Both the position numbers and the translations under genes were made by a program. Under the pieces are notes generated by a model. It was not told where the DNA came from. It made no database searches and saw only the letters and a list, made by a program, of their open reading frames with translations. Below are positions 1 through 11,741 of a stretch of DNA of 64,000 nucleotides, one piece after another; position 1 is the stretch's first letter; every line of letters starts with the position of its first letter. The DNA comes from Taenia hydatigena (lineage: Eukaryota > Platyhelminthes > Cestoda > Cyclophyllidea > Taeniidae), in assembly GCA_036345935.2 (NCBI GenBank), contig JADWOT020001561.1, positions 868,001 through 932,000 of the forward strand, written 5' to 3'.

Positions 1-3000
1 AGAGAGACTCTGAAAGCACAGCTGGCTGAGTTGGAAGCAAACCGGGCGAAACAGGAGGCGATCTACAAAGAGACGATGGACATTTTGACACGGGAAACAG
101 CTCCGCTACGGAAGAAGATGGAAGCAGCTGAAGCAGCTTTGGCACCGGTGCAGAAGGCGGCAGATAATGCCGCTTCCAAGCTGGCAATCGCTCGACAAGA
201 GCTGGATCTCGCAATGTTGGCGGTGAGACGGGAGGAAGAGAGGGCGAAGGAGGCGCGGGATGGTGCTCAATCGGCCCGGAATAGATTGGCGGAGCGGGAG
301 CGACAGTTGGTGGAAGCAAAGCGCAATGTAACACCGCAGCAGTTGAAGGAACTGCAAAAAGTGAAGAATGATGTGGAGCGGGTTGGAGCTGAGGAGAGGC
401 AATTAATCGAGCGAGTTAATCAACTTAGATCCTCTTTGGTGGAGGCTAAGTCCTCCTTCCAAGTAAGTCTTTTAGTCATTTAGAATGTCTTGTCTATTTA
501 AAGCAGCGCTTTAATTTAGATCGCCTTTCCTTCTCAGAGTGACAACTCTCGGAATCGTGTTCTCACCGCTCTTGCCTCAGCGGCCCAGGAAGGGAAACTG
601 GAGGGTGTTCTTGGACGTCTGGGAGATTTGGGCGTGATTCCACAGAAATACGACATCGCGATATCCACCTCTTGTGGTGCGTTAGACCACATTGTTGTGG
701 AGACTATGGAACTTGCTCAAAGAGCCGTTGAGTATTTGAAGAAGTACAACCTTGGACAGGCGTCTTTTATCGGTGAGATCTAATTTTTTTATTTCAAGTT
801 CTCTAGCCCCCCTCCATTTCCCTTTTTTATCAAGCTAATTATTTAGCTATCCATGGGGAATCCCTCCATTTATCCTGATCTGTCCATCCATACATCCATT
901 ACGCTTGGGCCATTTGATTTTTTGGACTTCTCTGGAATCTCGATCCTGATCCACTATTCGCAAATGATCAACCCCCCCCCCTCCCAAATTCTTTTGATTC
1001 AGTCAATCTGAATCTATCTTCTTACCCATGCATTCCACCTTGAGTATTTTTCTCTATCAACACTCAATAACACACCGACTTTCGACTTTGAATGGCGCTA
1101 ACAAACCATGAGCACGTTTGTCCATATCCAAGGGGTCTCTGCTCCCTCGTAATTGGTTAGTAGAATCAAGAGGCGTTTTCTTCTAGCTTTGGACAAGATG
1201 GAGCGCTGGACGATCGAAGCGGCTAAGCCATTTGTTGGCCCAGTTCCGTCGGCCCAACGGCTCTTTGATTTAGTGGACACTTCTATGAATCCGCGAGTAA
1301 AGCCATGCTTCTACTTCGCTCTCCGTAACACCCTCATTGCGGATAACTTGGATGTGGCGGTGGACTGGGCATTCAAGCATAAACAACGCTTCAGGGTCGT
1401 CACTCTCCAGGTTGGTGCATTTGAATTAGAACATCTGTCTCTCTTGAATCTGTTTTTATCTTTGCCCTGGTCATCCATTATAGGTCAATCAATTCACCTT
1501 TTTTTCTGCGCTATCACTCCATCCGCCTGTCTATCCACCATTTAATCAAACCGAAATTCCTCTATCCCTTATTTACTCACCTCTTTGTTCTGGAATCGTC
1601 CATCCAGTGTCCATGCATCTGCTAAATAATTATGGTCCGCACATTCATCCTCTGTTTCCGGTGTTATTGGTAGGAGTGGTGGCGAACCGTGAACGGATTT
1701 ATCCTCTTTTCACCACTTCGACGCACAGAATGGTCTATTTTATCCTATCGGGCCCATTTTTACTGAAATATCCTCCATTTGCTATTCAATCTGTGAATCT
1801 GTCTACTCATTCCACATCTAGTCGTCGACAGTAACCTGCCTCTGCTCATTTTGGCCACCTTTTGATCACACCTATAGCTGCTTGTGCATTAATTGTTTAC
1901 TAGGGCCAATTGATAGAGACATCGGGAGCTATGTCCGGCGGTGGCAGTGGACGTCCGATCTCTGGCCGCATGAACACAGACGCTCAGAAGGCGCGTCGTC
2001 GCAGCAGCGGCGTTCCCCTTTGGACGGAGACATTCATTACAGAGAAGGAGGAGGAGCTCGCCGCTTGTGAGGTCCGTCTTACGGAGGCTCGGCAGCGTCG
2101 TGAACAACTTGAAGACACTGAGGCTCAGCTCTCGCAACGCATTCAGGAGGCTCAACGAGTCGTCACGAAGTGTCAGGTAAGTTTAGTAGTCGGGGTACTT
2201 AAGAAGTTACTAGCCTATTTTGGAATATGTTTGTTCTGGCAGAACGAAATAGAACGGCTACGCGAGGAGGCAGAGGTGCTAGGACAGGAGGCAGAACAGG
2301 CAGAAGTTCGCGCGGCACAAACGGGACCTTCGGCGGAGGAACGGGATAGGATGGAGGGATCGGTGGCCAATTTAGAGCGTCTCCATGTGAGTAAGGCGGA
2401 AAAGGCGGAAGAGTTGCGTAGACGGGTGGATGAAGTTAAAGCAGCTCTGGTGGATGCTGGGTCCGCGAGACTTGCCGCTGTTCGATCAAGGGTTGGACTA
2501 GTGGAGTCGAAAATTAAGGAGGTGAGGTAGAGGCAGGACTGATAGGTTTGTTCATTTTGATCATTTTTGCCGTAAATCCTTGTTTCGGTCGTAGAAATCT
2601 GATGACTACCCCTTTATTTAACCCACCAACTTCGATCTTCTCTGCATCCACCCATCTATTGCGAGTCCTTAGAAATGTAGCAATCTCTAGCCTCTGACTT
2701 GATCACACGCTATTTTAGCCACTCGTAGAGATTTCGCACGTTCGCTTAACCCATTGGTTTTGATATTTGCTCTTTCTCCCCTACTTTCTACAGACCAATG
2801 ATCTCTTCACGAAGCTGGAGGTAGACATCAAATCGGCGCATCGCAACCAGGCAAAGTGCGAGGCGAAGGTGAAAGCCTACGAAGAAGAGGTGGAGACCCT
2901 TAAGAAGAAACTCACTACCATCGAGGCTCGCATGGTGGAGATTGAAAAGACTGCCAAGGTCTGCATGGATGAGTTTCAGGAGCTCCAAAAGACGGTGAGT

Positions 3001-4647
3001 CTCTGAATCCACACGTTTTCCCCTTTGAATGTGCAGAACATCAAAGTCAACCAATCAAGGGGTTGTAGAATTTATTTTCTCATGATTCTGAATGAATCAA
3101 ACCAAAATATTGTCGTTGACAGTTTGATACTTCCTCGGGTAGATCAAGGACCTGACTCAAGGTTTGTCAGCAATCGGTGAGGCGATTGAGAAAGTAGAGA
3201 CCGCATTGGCTGCCAGCCGAAAGGCGGAGGGTGGGGTGCAGCGCAAGGCTGAGGAGCTTCGCACTCAGGCCAAGGAAGCCGGGGGGCGGGCGAGAGGGTG
3301 GCAGATGAAACTGCGCTCCCTCCGACTTCACACTATCGAAGATGACGATGATGCCGAAGAGGAAGAGGGAACGACGGAAGACGGTGCTGAAAGCAGCAGG
3401 CGTGGGAGCCAATCAGCGGATGATGTGACACCCAGCTCTGTATCCCCGGGTCCCGCTGGTATTCCCTCCCCTTCGAAGGAGAGAACTTTGAGGTTGCCTG
3501 TGTATACGGAGGAACAACTGGCTGGTGGGTGCTTATCTTAATAGCTTGATTCCTGTCTCTGAGATTTTGGATTTGGGGTTTTATTCGAGTTCTATCATCA
3601 TCCGTAGTTGAATTACAATTCACTGAAGTGTCCAACTGTATTGGATGGTTTAATCGGTCTTTTGTTTCACATTCCTTCACTTGTAGAAATGAAGGTGAAC
3701 GAAGCGGAAGTGCACCGTTTGGAGGAGCAGACAGCAGCTATGGCACCAAACATGTCTGCCATCGAACAGTACCGTAAGAAGGTTGATCTCTACCTCAAAC
3801 GTGTCGCTGAGTTGGACCAAGTCACCGAACTGCGATCTGAGCAGTTGCGCCAGGAGGCCGACGCCAGAGCTAAGCGCCTAAGTGAATTCATGAGTGGTTT
3901 CAACATCATTACAACGCGATTGAAAGAGATGTACCAGATGCTCACGCAAGGTATGTCTCCTCCAACACCTTTAATAACTATTACTTTAAAACTCAGGAGG
4001 AGATGCGGAGCTGGAGTTGATAGACTCACTGGATCCCTTCTCCGAGGGCATTGTTTTCAGCGTCCGACCGCCAAAAAAGACATGGAAGAGTATCGCAAAT
4101 CTATCTGGAGGAGAGAAGACCCTTTCTTCCTTAGCTCTGGTTTTTGCTCTTCATCACTATAAGCCCACACCACTCTACGTGATGGATGAGATAGACGCGG
4201 CTTTGGATTTCAAGAACGTCTCGATTGTGGGCAACTATGTAGTGGAGAGGACGAAGAACGCACAGTTTGTGATTATTTCGTTGAGAAATAACATGTTTGA
4301 GCTAGCGGACAGGTTGGTGGGGATTTATAAGACCCACAATATTACCAAATCGATTGCGCTGGATTGTGCGAGTCTGTCAAAGCGGTTGGAAGCCGCAGTG
4401 GCTGCGAGGTTGGGAACGAGAACGCAAAGCAATCCTGACAATCAGTGTAATGTGCTCATTTTAACCTCTTGAACTGATCCATGCTTTCAAGTTGGATTTA
4501 TTTGCCCCACATTTTTTTTCAGGCGTCCCATCTAAACAGGCGGAGGCTAATCGATTAGTGACGGCAATGGAGACGACAGAGGTGGAGCAAGCGAGAAGTA
4601 ATTGCAGTACCGATTCTGCACAAACATTTATTCCTCAGATGAATTGA
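1..4647 (+). CDS. SMC4: SMC4, condensin subunit (5' partial)
   Basis: ATPase of the condensin complexes, pairing with SMC2 to compact mitotic chromosomes. Exons as I join them: 1-462, 538-772, 1187-1410, 1904-2176, 2243-2521, 2794-2994, 3143-3524, 3687-3950, 3997-4446, 4523-4647; frame holds throughout (964 residues visible). The window opens inside the first coiled coil, so the N-terminal ATPase half is missing. The hinge spans the second to fourth exons (LFDLVD, FYFALRNTLIADNLD, then IETSGAMSGGG). A second coiled coil follows, then the C-terminal head with signature motif NLSGGEKTLSSLALVFALHH and Walker B LYVMDEIDAALDFKN, and the SMC4-like stretch FVIISLRNNMFELADRLVGI. A Ser/Glu/Asp-rich insert lies in the seventh exon. 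The last exon adds a short tail; reading through the preceding donor would instead stop at 4472. The match to metazoan SMC4 rather than SMC2 or SMC3 is strong. Confidence 0.95.
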
Positions 4648-5377
4648 AAGGGAGGATCATGTTTCGCTTTACGTATGCATTTGTATGTGAATACTTTGTG
4701 TCAAATGGTCTGTTTCACGAAACGTGCACTTGCAACGCTAGATTTGTTATTTTTGGGGGAATGGGTGGTTTCGCTTGGTTGGGGTGCCTCGATGAAGAAC
4801 ATCGAGGCAGAAGGGATGGGGCAGGTCCCTAAGCTCATGGGTTCGAGTTGCCTCGTCTCTTGATTTTTGTGCTTAGCTTCCAAACTTCGTATAGTGCATC
4901 AAAAAGTTGCTGGAAATGATTTCAGGGGGAATGAAAGAGGCCTTTTGTTTTGGATTCAATGCGGAACAGTGCTGAACACTTCATAAAATTAACTGGTCCA
5001 TTAGCACCTTAGTACTTTGAATTTTACAAATATTTAAAGTTTTTTTTGCAGGATGTCTATCTTAAAAATGACCAAGTGCTTCAGTGACTTATACTAACTA
5101 ATATTCAAGGTAATTTCCCGTGCCGATATTTTCAAAAAAGTCGGTTAGTCATTTTGAGTGGGCAGCTCGCCATTACCAATGAGTATAGTTCGTGAATAGC
5201 ACATTTTGCTTGCGCCTTTTTAGCTAGGTTTTCTTATTTGATTCCATTCGATTCCAGCTAGAATATACTGCACTCTTGGCGAACTACCCATAAAGCTTTT
5301 AGTTGTTGACACGTGCATGTCTTGACCACTTATGGTTATAAGGCTTTGGTTAAGGGCCTGGTGTTGTAGATTCTAGT
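4648..5377. other. SMC4-PSMD1 intergenic spacer
   Basis: About 730 bp between two genes on the same strand. I see no coding exon, RNA gene or repeat. It should hold the SMC4 3' UTR and the PSMD1 promoter. No canonical AATAAA stands out close to the SMC4 stop. An acceptor-like stretch (gtgttgtag) ends 8 nt before the PSMD1 start codon. Confidence 0.6.
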
Positions 5378-8300
5378 ATGGCGTTAACATCTGCGGCCGG
5401 CTTTATCTCATTGTTGGATGACGAACGGCAAGACATTAAGGTATTTCTACGTTGCTTACTTGTGATTTTATAGGCTTTTGCTCTGAAACGCTTGACTGAC
5501 TTGGTCGATGAGTTTTGGGCTGAGATATCCGAGTCAGTTGATAAGATTGAAATACTGTATGAGGACACCACTTTTGCTTATCACAAAGCGGCTGCTCTTC
5601 TTGCGTCGAAAGTTTATTTCAATCTTGGTGAGTACGATGATGCCCTGCATTTCGCCCTTTGCGCTGAAGAATTATTCGATCCTAATGCAAAATCGGAGTA
5701 CGTCAGAACCATGATAAGTGAGCCCTCTCATTGTGATTGACATGGTTTTAGCGAAGTGCATTGACAAATACACGTCGATTCGGGCTGAGGAAGAAAACGA
5801 TCCCGGCCATAAGCTCTCTGCGAAGGATCTAAAATCAAGTGGAAGGAAATGGTCTGTTGGTGATGGCAGTACCTACTTCCAACTAGAAACCGTTGTCAAC
5901 CGAATGTTTGACAGATGCTTTGCACATAAACAATTTAAGCAAGCACTTGGTATTGCCATTGAAACGAGAAGGTAAGCTCGCGTAAATGAGTTGGATTTTG
6001 TTTCAGAGAGGATACTTTTGAACAAGCTATTACACTGGCGGAAGACCGTGACGACATGTTGCGCTACGCTCTCAAAGTGGTTCTTACACTTGTTGACAGT
6101 GTTAAACTACGGAACCGTTTACTGAACATTCTTGTTCGTATATATAGTAAAAACCCGACACCTGCAGATTCCGTTCATATCTGCCAATGTCTTGTTCTCA
6201 TGGATGACTCAAAAGTAACCTAAAAATATTAAAGAATTTGATTTAAATGAATCAATTTTTATCCACTTTTTTGGTGTGTAGGCCACTGCTGAGGCCCTTG
6301 AAAGCTTGATTTTACTGTCCGAAGAAGCGGCTGTCACTGCTTACCAAATCGGTTTCGATCTCTACGAAAATGCTACGCAACAGTTTTTGCATAAGGTGTC
6401 CGATGCTTTATCTCATAGCGAGAAGATCGGGCATTTGATGGTGCGTCAAAAACCCGCCGGAAACGAGGAGGGGGATACAAAGAAACCGGAAGAGGGAGCC
6501 ACTGGCGAACCCGGTCCCGTCGAACAGCCTTCCGAGGAAGAGTTTAAAGCCGAGCTATCCAGCGAAGATAAAGTCATCAAAAAGCGTCTTGAACTGCTTA
6601 AGAGCATTCTCTCGGGTGATAAGGTGGGTTAATTTACGCATATTTTTCTGCAATCCCGTGCGACATTAAAATAGTTTTTTGATCGTTAGGTGATTGAGCT
6701 CCATTTGCAATTCCTCATTCGTAATAACAAGGCCGATTTGCGCTTGCTTGAGCGAATTAAGGAAGATGTTCGCAATTCGGTTACGCATAATGCCACTGTG
6801 ATCACTAACAGTTTAATGCATTGTGGAACCACTTCGGACCAGTTTCTCCGCGATCACCTCACTTGGCTGGGCAAAGCTGTTAACTGGGCCAAGTTTACAG
6901 CAACTGCTACTCTTGGTGTAATACATCGAGGTGATCACTCTGTCTGCTTTTAACTCTATTCTTTTTCGAAAACTTATTACCTCTTTGAATAGGAAACGAA
7001 AAAGAGGCGCTTCGTCTTATGTCAGCTTACCTTCCGAAGGATTCTAGCGGGTCTTCCAGTAGTGTCTACACTGAAGGCGGAGGTTTGTATGCTCTGGGTC
7101 TAATCCACGCTAATCACGGCGGCGCAATGACTGGTAGGAACTGAGAACTTTTCTACATTTTCCCGTTTCTCATTCATTTCATGACTCCTGTTATTTCAAA
7201 TTTGGGCTTTACGGTTCAGATTACCTTATGACTCAGTGCAAGGAGGCCATCGCAGAGCCTGTGCGACACGGTGCCTGTCTGGGTCTTGGTTTGGCTGCTA
7301 TGGGAACTGGACGTGAGGATATATACGAACAGATCAAACAGCACTTGTTCCAGGACGATGCCATCACTGGTCAGTCCTTTTGTTGCTATTTCACAAAATT
7401 TGCTTCCCACTGATCCTTTTGTTCGGCCCTGTGTTTTGCTTCTCAGTGGTTGCTTATCGTTTTACATTTCTCACCTCACGAGGATTTTACTAACCTCTAT
7501 TGACCCGGTTTTAATTCGCGCTTAATGAATTTCGGTTTTTCAAGCGTTTGTGCTAATTCATATAGTTCTCCAAGTAGCACCTAAATTTGGTCTTTTTGAA
7601 ACTGCTTTGTGCACTTTAGGCTTGGCTCCGTAGGTCCGGGTCACTCACTTCTATCCTCTTCAAATTCATACAGTTTTAAATTATTTTACTCAATACCCCC
7701 TTTGATCCTTTTTGTTTCAATGCGCCGTGGCTTATCAAATTTTGAAGGTGATGTTTAGCCTCACTACATCGTCGGCTCTCTTTTCGTGTTAAAACATCAT
7801 TTCCCTACTCGCATGTGAATGCTGTTAAAATGTGATGATGCATTTGCGGCTCACGTTTGTCTAAAACATTGGACCATGTTTGGGTGATTCTCCAGTGCCT
7901 CTGGCTGGATTTAATGCTCATTCCCATCATTTTAAGAATATCTGTCACTTGAAGGTTGCCATCTATTGGAATTTCATTTGGCTACCCAACTCACCTTGTT
8001 ATTACTGATTGTTCACTAATAGTCATTCTACGTCTCAATTGATGCGACGCAATAGTGGAGGATCTTAGCAGTAGGTTTTATTTCCGTGAGAAGCTCAATG
8101 TACTTGCAAGCATTTCCAGCCAAATTTATACCCTTCAAAGCTTCTCACCCATATGTTCAGCAATTATTGCCGTTGACCATTATTATTTATGAAGTTACTG
8201 ATTTTCGAGAAGAATCATTGTCCTTCTCGTGCGCACGTCATTGATGCTGTCAGGAATGGAAATCACTTTTAAATTCCGTTTATAGTCCCCTATTTTGCGC

Positions 8301-10792
8301 CTATTCTATTGCGTACATCGGTGGTGAAATTTTCGGTTTCGTTTTTAATTTCATATATGGCTGATCCACAGGCTTTATGAACTCATTGTTAGTACGCGAA
8401 GAGGTTTGCTTGATTTTGTTTATTTCATTTATGTCAGCTGAGATTTTGGCACAGTCTAACTTCTTCTTTCTCACAAACAGGTGAAGCTGCTGGTCTAGCT
8501 ATGGGCCTGGTGATGTTAGGCACAGGATTTACTACAGCAGTGAACGACCTCCTCAGCTACACGTTGGATACCTCACACGAGAAGATCATGCGTGGTATTG
8601 CTCTAGGCATCGCACTCATCATGTACGGCAAACGCGAGGAGGCTGACACACTGATTGGCACCCTCATCCAGGAGACTGATCCCATCCTCCGGTGGAGTGG
8701 GATGGCCACCATCGCCATGGCATACTGCGGGACCAATAGCAACTCGGCCATTGAGAAGCTCCTCCATGCTGCTGTCAGCGACACCAACGACGATGTCCGT
8801 CGATGGGCCCTCACAGCTCTCGGTTTTGTTATGTTCAAGCAAGTCTACCATCCGCTTCGCACCTCATCACTTTATGTTGACTCGACTCTGATTGTCTTCC
8901 TTGCCCTCCTACAGGGATGCAGACAAAGTTCCCTCTCTGGTTTCACTCCTTGCTGAATCGTATCACCCACATCTTCGCTACGGTGCTGCCATGGCTCTGG
9001 GTATCGCCTGTGCCGGGACTGCTAATAAGGAGGCCATCTCCCTGCTGGAACAACTCCTCGACGGCACCGTTCACTTTGTCCGCCAGGGAGCGCTTATTGC
9101 CATGGCCATGGTTCTCATGCAACAAAACGCTGTTTCCTGCCCCAAGTCCTCAGAATTTCGAGAACGTTGTCTCAAAATAATCTCCGATCGTCACGAGGAT
9201 CTACTGGCCAAATTTGGCGCCATTTTGGCCTGTGGAATTCTCGACGCTGGTGGTTGCAATATGACAATCTCGCTACAGACTCGCACTGGGAATACTAACA
9301 TGGTTGCTGCTGTGGGATTGCTTGTTTTTCAGAACTTTTGGTTCTGGTATCCTTTGACCAACTTTATCAGTTTGGCCTTTTCGCCTACAGCGATTATCGC
9401 GTTGAACAAAGACCTCCAAATGCCACAGATGCAATTCAAGTCGAATGCTAAGCCATCCATGTTTGCTTATCCACCACCCCTACGTAAGCACTGATTTAGT
9501 TGATCGCTCGGCTCCCCCATGCGTAAATTATATTAATTGCAATTTTACCGACTTCTTTCTCTTTTCAGCGGTTGAGAAAGAAAAAAAGAAGGAGAAGGTA
9601 GAGACAGCAATTCTCAGTATCACTGCAAAGCATAAGAAGAAAGAGTTGGAGAAGAAGAAATCCGTGGCTAGTGACACAACAGCTGTTGAGAAGATGGATG
9701 TGTAAGTTTACGTCCACCCTTCTCTCTCACTTCTCGATTTGTCAAGATATGTAATGTTTTGTTTCCTTGTAGCGATAATCAGACCCCTGCCTCCGCAGCT
9801 GGTGCTGCTGCAAAAAAGGAGAAGGAAGAGAAGGTAGGACATTTTTCTCAAATGGTTAAATATGTTTAACGTCAATTTTGTTTGCGTAGGAGCCCTCTTT
9901 CTCAATGCTCTCGAATCCAGCACGTGTTTTGCGAGCCCAACAACGAGTGCTCTCCCTTCCCGACGATTGTCGATACTACTCCATCAAGCCGATCACTCAG
10001 GCAGGAATTCTCCTTTTCCACGATCGAAGGCCAGATGAGAAGGAGGTTCTCGTTGAGGCTGTTCAGCCTCACGGTCCTACGGTTTCGACTCGGGCTGGCA
10101 AGGGCGCTTCCAAGGCGGGTGGGGGTGGTGCCGGCGGTGCGGATGATCAAGGATCGAGTGGTACCGGTGGAATTGCTGAAGAAACCGCCTCTGATCAGCC
10201 TGTGCACGCGTCCACAGTGGGAGCTCTGTTAGAGGATGATGATGATGAAGATGAAGAAGATGATGATGTGGACGATGATGAAGACGATGATGTTGAGGAC
10301 GAAGACGAGGACGATGAGGGTGGTTCCATGTCGGAAGACGATGATGATGATGTGGACGATGTAGATGTTGATGAGGCAATGTTAGATGAGGACGCCGAGG
10401 ATTACGAGACGAGACCGCGCGGACACCGAGGAGCAGGTTCGAAGTCAGGTGGAGGTGGATCTGCCACCACCGGCACATCCACATCGACATCGCAGCAGCA
10501 ACATGAACCAGCACCACCGGAGTCCTTTGTGTGGACAGAGGATGACGCCGTTCCCGAAGCTACGACAGCCGCTGCTTCAGCGACCGGTACGACGAACACG
10601 ACTACCACGGCAACTGCCACGGCGGGAAGTGGCGAGGTGACAGCTACGACCCAGAGCCAGGGACAGCCCGTCGCGGAACCGATGGATACAGATCATCCAG
10701 CACCTCAGGCGGAAGAGGAGGAGGAGGGTTCGGATGTGGATGAGATTATTGCGAAACAGCAGGGCAAAAAGCCACCCGAGAAAGGTGAATGA
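5378..10792 (+). CDS. PSMD1: 26S proteasome non-ATPase subunit 1 (Rpn2)
   Basis: Scaffold subunit of the 19S regulatory particle base; it contacts the ATPase ring and carries the ubiquitin receptor Rpn13. Exons: 5378-5440, 5474-5717, 5752-5971, 6007-6214, 6282-6623, 6690-6930, 6993-7133, 7220-7369, 8481-8838, 8915-9483, 9569-9701, 9773-9833, 9890-10792 (1210 codons plus stop, frame intact). The start gives [16 protein letters not shown], matching the family N-terminus. Proteasome/cyclosome repeats lie around residues 440-860, for example [30 protein letters not shown] and [14 protein letters not shown]. These are followed by [15 protein letters not shown] and the Lys-rich helix containing [13 protein letters not shown]. 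The protein exceeds human PSMD1 (953 aa) by about 250 residues, all in the last exon: a long Asp/Glu run, then Gly/Ser/Thr-rich sequence. The first three introns are only 33-35 bp; the intron after 8838 must be GC-AG. Confidence 0.96.
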
Positions 10793-10905
10793 ACGGTGGG
10801 TGGTTGCTAGCTGGGCTGCCTGTTCCACAAAAGCCTCCGTTCTCTTCGCAACCCATACTTACGTTCTACTTCCTTCAGACATTCTTTTTTAGGGATATAC
10901 CGGCC

Positions 10906-10911
10906 AATAAA
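10906..10911 (+). terminator. PSMD1 polyadenylation signal candidate
   Basis: Canonical AATAAA 114 nt after the PSMD1 stop codon. Position and spacing fit a 3' UTR signal; no transcript evidence is available. Confidence 0.55.
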
Positions 10912-11060
10912 TTGCTCCCAAGAGGTTGTGTTCTTATTTGTTGCTCTGCGGTTTGTAATCGCCCTCGAACCATTCCACATAACGGCGGAGGGGGGGAGGG
11001 GGGATGTAGCGTCGGTCTTCTCTTAGAGAGATGTGGTCGTACTTATCACAGGTGTGGCTG

Positions 11061-11238
11061 TAATACATTGTTTGGAGTACCAGTCTCGGTCAGGGTCACA
11101 GTGGTGGCCATATTGACCTAGCTGCGTAGACTGGCCTCCGGGCCATGCCAGTAGCTTAGTTCCCTCTGCTCGTTAAATGCATAGATCCTACCCTAGTATT
11201 ATGCCTTCTTTTGTATTCGAGGGAGCCTCGGGACGCTA
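11061..11238 (-). repeat. Dispersed ~190-bp repeat, copy A
   Basis: Reverse-orientation copy of the family clustered at 44-47 kb. It shares the core cggtcagggtcacag, the block around ctgcgtagactggcctcc, and the end ttcgagggagcctcgggacg. It lies about 33 kb from the cluster, so the family is truly dispersed. Class unknown. Boundaries are approximate. Confidence 0.75.
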
Positions 11239-11741
11239 CAGCAGCCGTTGCCTGCATAGTAGGTCGGAACGAAAGCTTGACATTAAGGTTGAACGCAATT
11301 ACCCAACCATAATGAGTAGAATGTGCACCGCCAAATTCCACTTGGTCGATATAAGGAGTTGGACTACCGTTATGTAGGAAAAGGAGTAAAACAGTCTAGC
11401 GAATCAGAAGAGGTCGTATTGTTTACAATGAACCCTCAGTTTTTGCATTGAACAGATATAATAAAACCATGTGATTCAGTAACAGGTCCAAGGAATCGGT
11501 AAATGTGTTAATGCAAAAAGGCATTAACACTGACATTAATTGTCGGATGTTCGAAAATCAATCCTATATAAATACTTAAAATAAAAGAATCAAACCAATA
11601 TTTTCTAGTAGTTCTTAGCGATATAAAAATATCCTGAGTATGTAGGTTATTTTTATTAATGGTAGATAATTTTTATTTTTCTGATTTTCTTGACGTGCCT
11701 GTATCTTACATTACATTACCGTAGTCCCGCCAAAATCAAGT

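Larger units (their letters stand above)
10793..11741. other. PSMD1-golgin intergenic spacer
   Basis: Holds the PSMD1 3' UTR and one reverse-orientation copy of the dispersed repeat (11061-11238). The rest is AT-rich, leading to the golgin promoter. No coding sequence seen. Confidence 0.6.

Noticed and set aside
10077..10620. His/Arg/Pro-rich antisense frames under PSMD1
   Set aside because: They are complements of the gat/gac/gaa repeat coding for the acidic run and have no independent support.
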